Part shown: positions 33,160 to 38,807 of the stretch, piece by piece
How the letters are laid out: every line of letters starts with the position of its first letter
Position numbering within the stretch: position 1 is the stretch's first letter
Origin: Opitutia bacterium
Lineage (GTDB): Bacteria; Verrucomicrobiota; Verrucomicrobiae; Opitutales; Opitutaceae
Assembly (NCBI GenBank): GCA_947442255.1
Contig: CANEVO010000026.1
Location: forward strand, 1-38,807
Direction: 5' to 3'
DNA: 38,807 nt
The notes under the pieces: generated by a model
Seen by the model: the letters and a program-made list of their open reading frames with translations, nothing else
What the model was told of the DNA's origin: nothing
Database searches by the model: none
Position numbers and translations under genes: made by a program

Positions 33160-34150
33160 CCAGCGGCTGGCCCAGCTCATGGGCGGCAACATCCGGGCCG
33201 AGAGCAAGCCCGGCTAGGGCTCGTCCTTTATTTTCACGATCCAGACCGAAGCGGCGCCGGAGGCCGCGGAAGCCGGCCTCCCGACTCTGCCCGCCGCTGT
33301 CCTGAGCGGCGTGGTACTTTGCGTCGAAAACCATCCCTTGACCCAGGCCCGGCTGCGCACGCTTTTTGAAACGGCCGGCGCCCGTTGCGAGATGGCCTCC
33401 GATGTCGCCGGCGCCCAAGAGGCGGTCGCCCGGTTGCTCCAGCCTCCGGTCCTGCTCGTGGTGGAAGGGGGCGAACTCGACGGTCCCTCCGCGATCGAGG
33501 CGCTCGCGGACCTCAAATGCCCGCGCCTGATGTTGTATCCGTTCGGCCAGACCGCGCCCAACGGACCGGCCGACGGCCTTCCGTCGGCGAGCACTTCCAA
33601 GCCGATTCGCACCTCCGCGTTGGTCCACGCGATCACCGCCCTGTTCAGTCCGAAAGCCTCCAGCCTGGCCGCGGCCGCCAAGCTCATGGACCGGCCCATC
33701 GGCGAGGAAATTCCGCTGGAGGTGCTGCTCGCCGAGGACAACGCCGTGAACCAAAAGGTCGCCGTGCGCTTCCTTGAGCGTCTCGGTTACCGTGCCGACG
33801 CGGTGGCCAACGGCCTTGAGGCGGTTTCCACCCTGGAGCGCCGGCACTACGATCTCGTTCTCATGGATCTGCAAATGCCGGAGATGGACGGGTTCGAGGC
33901 CACCCGCCAGATCCGCGCCCGGCAGCCGGCCAACCGCCAGCCAAAAATCATCGCCCTCACCGCCAATGCGATGCAGGGCGACCGCGAGCTTTGTGTCGCC
34001 GCCGGCATGGACGATCATATTTCGAAACCGGTGAAGATGCACGAAATCGCCGCGACGATTCGAAACATTTCGGGAAAAACCCGGCCGTCGCCGCGGGGCA
34101 GCAGCTCATCGGTTGAAACCGGCCCCGCGAGTCCGGTTGCCTGCGCGCGG
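33160..34150 (+). pseudogene. Remnant of a hybrid sensor histidine kinase (ATPase end + two receiver domains)
   Basis: In one frame the sequence reads 'QRLAQLMGGNIRAESKPG', then a TAG stop (33215-33217), then 'GSSFIFTI', which is the G2-box end of a HATPase domain. Next comes a degenerate receiver ('VVLCVENHPLTQARL', 'LLVVEGGELDG'; phospho-acceptor Asp missing, Lys in 'STSKPI' kept), then an intact receiver ('VLLAEDNAVNQK', 'LVLMDLQMPEMDGF' with D at 33866-33868, 'ALTANAMQGD', 'DDHISKPVKM'). The sensor, HisKA and most of the ATPase are absent upstream, and the frame has no stop until 34771, inside the opposite-strand sulfatase-like gene. Both ends are therefore lost. A GTG at 33311 could in theory still give a two-receiver protein. 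Confidence 0.75.
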
Positions 34151-35461
34151 CTAGGCCCGCGGCGGATGCGCGGCGATTCGATCCCGCCAGGCCACAATCT
34201 CCCTCGCCCACCCGGGATCGCCCGCGAGGTTTTCCGCTTCTCCCGGATCGTTCTCCAAGTCGAAAAAGAGCCATGGCGAACCGTCCGGGTTGAGCACAAG
34301 TTTGCGCGTCGACACGCGCCAGCCGTGCCACACCCGATCGCATTGATGCGGCAACGCCACCACGCTCGGCATCGAAATGCGCGCCCCGCCCACCAGGGCC
34401 ACTTCGAACGCCGTTCGATCGGCCCACGCCCGTGCCATCTCCGCCAAATCAGCCAACGACACCGCGGCGGCGCTCGCCGCCGCCGGCGCTGCGGTCCGCA
34501 CCAGCAGGGGAACACGCACCGCCTCTTCATACGGCCAGCCTTTGCGAAACAACCCGTGAGCGCCGTGCATATCGCCATGCACGCTGGTCACCACCACGTG
34601 CGGCGGTTCGCGCCCGCTCCGTGCCGCCGCACGGTCGACGTCGGCCAGGAGCCGGCCGATGGCGCGGTCCGTCGCCTCGATGTGCGCATAATACCCCGCG
34701 AGTTCCCGGCGCGCCCGTGCCTCCACTTCGCCGCCCCGCGATACATTGGCCAGCAGGACGATCTCCCCTGAATCACGGGGGCGCACGCCCGCCGCCGGCG
34801 CATCGTAGGGCGGATGCGGCGCCTCGAGGCTGACAACGCAAAACCACGGCCGGCCGCCGCCCGGCCCCGCTTGCGCCCGTTCCGCTTCGCGCCGACCCAG
34901 CCACTCCGCGGCCCGGGCGCATAGAACGTCGCTCTGATAACCGGCAAATTTTCGCGGCTGCTCAAGCTGCGAACCATGCAGCCACGGATCGTTGAGCCGG
35001 AAGCCGCTTTCGAAGCCCTCCCAAAATTCGAATCCGCCGCGGTCCGCCGGCGGCACGATCATCTTCGCGTGCGCCTCTCCCACGAGCGAAACTTCCGGAT
35101 CGCGCGCCGCCAGATGCCATTTGCCCAGAAAGCCCGTGTCGTAGCCGCGCTCGCCCAACTCGTGCGCGATCGTCCGGCCCGGCGGCTTTCCGCCGGCCGC
35201 CGCGACCGCACCCGGCACGTACCGCGGCAGCGGATCGAAATAACCCCGCACGCCGTTCGCCGGCGACCGCACGCCCGTGAGCAACGCGGCCCGCGCAAAA
35301 GGCCCGAAAGGATGCGGCGTCACCGCCTGGGTGTAGTTGATGCTTTGCGCCGCCAGCGCGTCGAGGTGGGGCGTTCGCGCATTCGGGTCGCCGGCGTAAC
35401 CGCAGGCCTGCGCCCGCCATTGCGTGGTGACGATCCACAAAATATCCGGTCGCGCCTTCAT
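34151..35461 (-). CDS. Sulfatase-fold protein lacking catalytic residues (probable pseudosulfatase)
   Basis: A 436-residue protein of the alkaline-phosphatase/sulfatase superfamily, with no signal peptide. The fold markers are clear: 'RPDILWIVTTQWRAQACGY', 'NARTPHLDALAAQSINYTQAVT', 'RAALLTGVRSP', 'GYDTGFLGKWHL', 'APHPPYDAP', 'YYAHIEATDRAIGRLL', 'FRKGWPYEEAVRVPLLVR'. But where active members have C/SxPxR (the formylglycine site) it reads F52-G-P-F-A-R57, with no Cys or Ser. The first metal Asp (usually TDQ or VDQ) is T13. In the second metal motif (usually SDHGE) it reads S-V294-H-G-D. Catalysis of the usual kind is unlikely. It follows BKACE by 55 bp on the same strand. Confidence 0.8.
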   Translation of the reverse strand: MKARPDILWIVTTQWRAQACGYAGDPNARTPHLDALAAQSINYTQAVTPHPFGPFARAALLTGVRSPANGVRGYFDPLPRYVPGAVAAAGGKPPGRTIAHELGERGYDTGFLGKWHLAARDPEVSLVGEAHAKMIVPPADRGGFEFWEGFESGFRLNDPWLHGSQLEQPRKFAGYQSDVLCARAAEWLGRREAERAQAGPGGGRPWFCVVSLEAPHPPYDAPAAGVRPRDSGEIVLLANVSRGGEVEARARRELAGYYAHIEATDRAIGRLLADVDRAAARSGREPPHVVVTSVHGDMHGAHGLFRKGWPYEEAVRVPLLVRTAAPAAASAAAVSLADLAEMARAWADRTAFEVALVGGARISMPSVVALPHQCDRVWHGWRVSTRKLVLNPDGSPWLFFDLENDPGEAENLAGDPGWAREIVAWRDRIAAHPPRA

Positions 35462-35516
35462 GCGGACACTTCAATCCCCGGCGAAAGGCACCGGCGTGGC
35501 GGACGGCGGCATGGCG

Positions 35517-36455
35517 TCAGGCGAACGCCACGTGCTGCCGGCCCTTGAGGTCCAGCATCCGCCGCGTCTCCTCCGGGGTCGCCACCTCCAGTGAAAGCTC
35601 GGCGAGGACCCCGCGGATCTTGCGCACCTGGTCGGCGTTCGAGCGCGCGAGTTCGCCCTTGGCGATATACAAGCTGTCCTCGAGCCCCACGCGCACGTGG
35701 CCACCCATGACCGCGCCGGTCGTGACGAAACTTGTTTGAAAGCGCCCGGCCGCCAGCACCGACCAGTGGTAGTCGAACCCGAACAGCTTATCGGCGACGC
35801 GTTTCATGTGCGCGAGATTCTCGATGTCGGCCCCGATGCCACCGAGGACGCCGAAGATCGTCTGCACGAAGAGTGGCGGCCGCACGAGCTTGCGCGCCAG
35901 AAAATGGTGCAGCGTGTAGAGGTGCCCCACGTCGTAACACTCGAACTCGAAACGCGTGCCGCCGTCGTCGCCCAGCCGCCGGATGATCGCTTCGATGTCC
36001 GCGAACGTGTTGCGAAAAATACCCGCCCGCGTGTTTTCCAGGTAGCGGGGCTCCCACTCGTACTTCCACTCCGTGAATTTTTCCAGCGCCGGGTAGAGCC
36101 CGAAATTCATCGAGCCCATGTTGAGCGAGCAAAGCTCGGGCCGGGCAGCCAGCGGCGCGGCCAGCCGCTCGTCGATGCTCATGTTGTGCCCGCCGCCCGT
36201 GGTGATGTTGATCACCGCGTCGCAACCCGCGTGGATCTGCGGCAGGAACTGCTGAAATACCTCCGGTCGCGGCGTCGGACAACCGTTGGCGGGATCGCGC
36301 GCGTGCAGGTGCAGGATCGAGGCGCCGGCCGCCGCGGCGCCGAGCGCACTCGTCGCGATCTCGGCCGGGGTCACCGGGAGATACGGCGACATCGTCGGCG
36401 TGTGGATCGCCCCGGTGATCGCGCACGAAACGATGACTTTGCGGGCACCGGCCAT
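35517..36455 (-). CDS. BKACE-family (DUF849) beta-keto acid cleavage enzyme
   Basis: A cytosolic zinc enzyme that condenses a beta-keto acid with acetyl-CoA and cleaves it to acetoacetate and a new CoA ester (type member: 3-keto-5-aminohexanoate cleavage enzyme). The 312 residues show 'KVIVSCAITGAIHTPTMSPYLPVTPAEI' (split by eye), the zinc motif 'ILHLHARD' (H49 and H51), 'INITTGGG', 'SLNMGSMNFG', 'FECYDVGHL', 'FVQTIFGVLGGIGAD' and 'GGHVRVGLEDSLY' with the conserved Glu (E259). The actual keto acid is set by a few pocket residues and cannot be read here. It lies 7 bp after the dehydrogenase gene, so the pair probably converts a 3-hydroxy acid to a 3-keto acid and then cleaves it. Confidence 0.9.
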   Translation of the reverse strand: MAGARKVIVSCAITGAIHTPTMSPYLPVTPAEIATSALGAAAAGASILHLHARDPANGCPTPRPEVFQQFLPQIHAGCDAVINITTGGGHNMSIDERLAAPLAARPELCSLNMGSMNFGLYPALEKFTEWKYEWEPRYLENTRAGIFRNTFADIEAIIRRLGDDGGTRFEFECYDVGHLYTLHHFLARKLVRPPLFVQTIFGVLGGIGADIENLAHMKRVADKLFGFDYHWSVLAAGRFQTSFVTTGAVMGGHVRVGLEDSLYIAKGELARSNADQVRKIRGVLAELSLEVATPEETRRMLDLKGRQHVAFA

Positions 36456-36462
36456 CGGTAAA

Positions 36463-37416
36463 TCAGGCGGCGCCGGCGCGCGCGTGCAGCAACTTCAACA
36501 GGGCCAGAAACCGGCGGTCGCGCCGGGTGCGCCGGGCCTCGAGTTCGCGCGGCGCGTAGGAATAAAAGCCCCGGCCCGTCTTCGCCCCGAAATGACCGGC
36601 CTTGACCAGTTTGGCCACCGTCGGGGACAGCCGGGTGTCGGAGCAGATTTCGGGCGCAAGATTGTTGAAAACGCGGGCATGGATATCGAGCCCCCCGAAG
36701 TCCGCCACTTCCAGCGGACCGATCGCCGCGAGCCGGAACCCGAGGCTGCCGCGGATCGCGCGGTCGATGTCGTCGACGCTGGCGACCCCCTCGTCGAGCA
36801 TGCTCCACACTTCGCGGGTCATCGCGATCTGGATGCGGTTGACCAGGAATCCCGGCACTTCCTTGCGGAGGTGAATCGCCTGCTTGCCAACGCGGGTGAG
36901 CAACGCCAGCGCCGCGCGCGTCGTCGCCGCGCTGGTGCGGCGGCCCGGCACCACCTCGACCGTGGGCACGATGTGCGGAGGATTGAACCAATGCGTCACG
37001 ATCGCGCGCCCGGGCCTGCGCAGCCGTGCGCCCGAGGCGCTGATCGGAAAGGTCGAGGAATTGCTGGCGAGAATCGTCTGCGGACCGACCATCCCCTCCA
37101 ATTTTGCAAGCAACTCCTGCTTCGTCTTGAGATCCTCGCGCACGGTTTCGGTCACGAACTGCGCCTCGCGCACCGCGGCCTCGAGCGTGTCGCACACCAC
37201 GATGCGCTTGAGCGTCGGCTCGACGGAGCGTTTCGTCGCTAGGCCGGCCCGAACGAACTGCTGCAGATTTTTCCGCACCCGCGCGTGCAGGGAAGTCCGC
37301 GCGGCGGCGACCTCGTCGAACGCATATACGCGCAACCCGGCGGCCGCGTAAGCCTGCGCGATGCCATGCCCCATGGTGCCCAGCCCGATCACCGCGACGT
37401 TTTGAATCGATTTCAT
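36463..37416 (-). CDS. 3-hydroxyacyl-CoA dehydrogenase family protein
   Basis: An NAD-dependent oxidoreductase (317 residues) with both domains of the family: Rossmann motif 'VIGLGTMGHGIAQAYAAAG' (GLGTMG, 11-16), 'FVTETVREDLKTKQELLAKLE' (split), 'LASNSSTFPIS' (118-121), the catalytic 'THWFNPPH' with H142 and N145, and the C-terminal helical domain ('EVPGFLVNRIQIAMTREVWSML', 'GPLEVADFGGLDI', 'KTGRGFYSY'). The carnitine-dehydrogenase branch of this family often pairs with BKACE, making a free 3-hydroxy acid (for example a carnitine-like substrate) a candidate; an ordinary acyl-CoA substrate is equally possible. It is the first gene of the three-gene minus-strand set. Confidence 0.88.
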   Translation of the reverse strand: MKSIQNVAVIGLGTMGHGIAQAYAAAGLRVYAFDEVAAARTSLHARVRKNLQQFVRAGLATKRSVEPTLKRIVVCDTLEAAVREAQFVTETVREDLKTKQELLAKLEGMVGPQTILASNSSTFPISASGARLRRPGRAIVTHWFNPPHIVPTVEVVPGRRTSAATTRAALALLTRVGKQAIHLRKEVPGFLVNRIQIAMTREVWSMLDEGVASVDDIDRAIRGSLGFRLAAIGPLEVADFGGLDIHARVFNNLAPEICSDTRLSPTVAKLVKAGHFGAKTGRGFYSYAPRELEARRTRRDRRFLALLKLLHARAGAA

Positions 37417-37501
37417 AATGCGAAGGTCACGGAGGTTGCCGGAAGATCCACCCGGGATGCGAGGCCGTTATCGCGGGCTATCGTATCCCATCCGGGATTG
37501 T

Positions 37502-38743
37502 TCAACGCGGCATCGAGCGGATCGAGGTGGGGCCGCCGGAAACCGGGAGGCGCATTTTCGTGTCGCGCAATTTACCGCCGCCCAGCTCGTAGACCGCCAG
37601 TTGCCGGTCGACGTTGAACTGCACGAGCACGCGGCGGCTGTCGGCCGTGAACACCATTCCCTGTCCGGCCTCGCCGCCCGGCACGTCGTCGCGCGGGATC
37701 GCCTGGCCATCCTTGATTTCAAACAGGACCACCCGGCCCAGCGGCCGGCGCCCTGGATTTTCGGCCGGAAGATTCGAGCCATTCATGCTCTGCACCGCGA
37801 TCCAGCGGCCGTCGGGCGAAATCGCCACCGCCTCCGGCACGGCCGGCACGGTGATATGCTGCACGGCGCGAAAGGGGCGTTTCGCAACGTCGATCAGGGT
37901 GATTGTGTCCACATCACCGAACATTTTTCCAACGTTGCCGGCAGGTCCGGCGAGGCCCGCGAGGCCGACGTTGCTCACCACCGCCCAACGCCCGTCACTG
38001 GAAACATCGATCGCATAGGGCGCCACGCCGGTCGCCACCCGCTCGCGCTCCGTGGTCACCTGCGTGCCGTTGACGTCCAGCACGAGGATGCCCTGTTCGT
38101 CCCGCAGGCCCACCAGTGCCGCCCGGCCATCGTGCGTAAACGACACGCCCGACAGCCGGGCCTCTCCCACCTTGATCTGCTCCCGCAGCGTGACCGATTT
38201 GCCGTCGATGGTCAGCACCGCCACCGTGCCACCCAGCGTCGCCGCGAGGAGGAGTGTCCCGGCGCGATTGATCGAAAGCCCCTGCGGATGTTGCCCCAGT
38301 TCGATCCGGCCAACCACGCGCGACGGCTTCGCCTCGAGGTCGACCACCTGCAGATAGGTGTCCGCGACCACTTTCTTTTCCCGATAGTCGTAGTGGTTCG
38401 TGGCCGAAACGACCGCGATCCGGCCGTCCGGCGTAATCGCCACGGCCTGCGGCGGCCCGGCGATCGACGTGGCAACGTCGACGGTCGCAATGATCTTCGG
38501 AGGGAAGACCGAGGCATCGATAAGATTGAGCGTGTCGGAGCCGGGATTCTCCGGATAGCTGTCCACTCCGGTCTTGCGCACGAGCTTCGCGTCGTTGACG
38601 GAAACGATCAGGTCCGGGGCCGCCGGGAGCGCCATCGCGCCCAGCAGAAAAATCGCGATGCCACCCGGCACCCTCCGGAACGCATGAAACGCTGCGCCCA
38701 AGCCAGCGGACCGGGCACGACCAAGCGGGGTAAAAGCGGCCAT
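37502..38743 (-). CDS. Exported YVTN-type beta-propeller protein
   Basis: A 413-residue protein with a long N-terminus ending in a signal-like stretch ('GGIAIFLLGAMALPAAPDL'). The rest is seven or so repeats of the form 'PQAVAITPDGRIAVVSATNHYD', 'PQGLSINRAGTLLLAATLGGTVAVLTID', 'LSGVSFTHDGRAALVGLRDEQGILVLDVN', 'PYAIDVSSDGRWAVVSNVG', 'PEAVAISPDGRWIAVQSMNGS', 'GQGMVFTADSRRVLVQFN' (split by eye). This is the lactonase-like or YVTN propeller pattern found in many secreted proteins of unknown substrate. An ATG at 38748 is also possible in another frame, but 38743 is the one in frame. It ends 86 bp before the dehydrogenase start. Confidence 0.8.
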   Translation of the reverse strand: MAAFTPLGRARSAGLGAAFHAFRRVPGGIAIFLLGAMALPAAPDLIVSVNDAKLVRKTGVDSYPENPGSDTLNLIDASVFPPKIIATVDVATSIAGPPQAVAITPDGRIAVVSATNHYDYREKKVVADTYLQVVDLEAKPSRVVGRIELGQHPQGLSINRAGTLLLAATLGGTVAVLTIDGKSVTLREQIKVGEARLSGVSFTHDGRAALVGLRDEQGILVLDVNGTQVTTERERVATGVAPYAIDVSSDGRWAVVSNVGLAGLAGPAGNVGKMFGDVDTITLIDVAKRPFRAVQHITVPAVPEAVAISPDGRWIAVQSMNGSNLPAENPGRRPLGRVVLFEIKDGQAIPRDDVPGGEAGQGMVFTADSRRVLVQFNVDRQLAVYELGGGKLRDTKMRLPVSGGPTSIRSMPR

Positions 38744-38807
38744 GCCATGACCGTATTTTCCCGAAAAATCGTGTCCAGTGTATTACCGGTGAGACGGCCG
38801 GGCCCGC

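Noticed and set aside
33311..34771. Intact 486-residue two-receiver response regulator
   Set aside because: Its last 200 residues are antisense to the sulfatase-like gene, and the frame upstream of the GTG continues kinase homology across a stop, so it is better read as a pseudogene.
1..38807. CRISPR arrays, prophage genes or a known defence system
   Set aside because: I saw no regularly spaced direct repeats, no phage structural genes and no recognisable defence proteins in the window.

Overview
The window is GC-rich chromosomal DNA, probably from a member of the Verrucomicrobiota (Opitutaceae-like). That placement is inference. It rests on the overall gene content (pyrH-frr-proB, a Fur-type gene followed by sufCBD-sufT, an ABC/GldG/DUF4340/AsmA cluster, DUF1080, DUF4139 and a bacterial SET protein) and on the style of the extragenic palindromes. 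No 16S or other typing marker is present.

Layout. 1-742 is low-information accessory DNA: a decayed IS3-type transposase fragment, then an AT-rich and homopolymer-rich stretch that abuts the 3' end of a tRNA-Gln(UUG) gene (743-816, minus). 978-3506 is a housekeeping block (pyrH, frr, proB). 3581-7088 holds two minus-strand secreted proteins: a gamma-glutamyltransferase and a DUF4139 protein. 7279-10773 holds a UvrD/PcrA-type helicase with a good terminator and a secreted class-C beta-lactamase-type serine hydrolase.

10886-16879 is a redox and Fe-S block: thioredoxin reductase, a Fur/PerR-type regulator preceded by two 15-bp dyads that match each other, then sufC, sufB, sufD and sufT. Between trxB and the regulator, the minus strand carries promoter-like hexamers overlapped by the dyads, and about 65 bp further on a hairpin followed by a T-run. 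This arrangement could encode a very short RNA sharing the regulator's operators.

17153-23475 is mixed: an S9-family peptidase-like protein whose nucleophile serine position is glycine, a 630-bp gap holding three unrelated inverted repeats and a short orphan ORF, a DUF1080 protein, a SET-domain protein, and three proteins of unknown function. 23566-32950 runs on the plus strand: birA, then an ABC ATPase, ABC permease, GldG-like protein and DUF4340 protein in tight order, then a 958-residue AsmA-like protein.

33160-34150 is the decayed 3' part of a hybrid histidine kinase. It has an internal stop and its own end is lost into the neighbouring gene. 34151-37416 (minus) is a probable operon of a 3-hydroxyacyl-CoA dehydrogenase-type enzyme, a BKACE (DUF849) enzyme and a sulfatase-fold protein lacking the catalytic cysteine/serine and two metal-site aspartates. 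The window closes with a secreted beta-propeller protein (37502-38743, minus).

The best leads are the shared operator and possible small-RNA arrangement in front of the suf operon, the unusual metal-ligand set of its regulator, and two independent probable pseudoenzymes (S9 and sulfatase folds).
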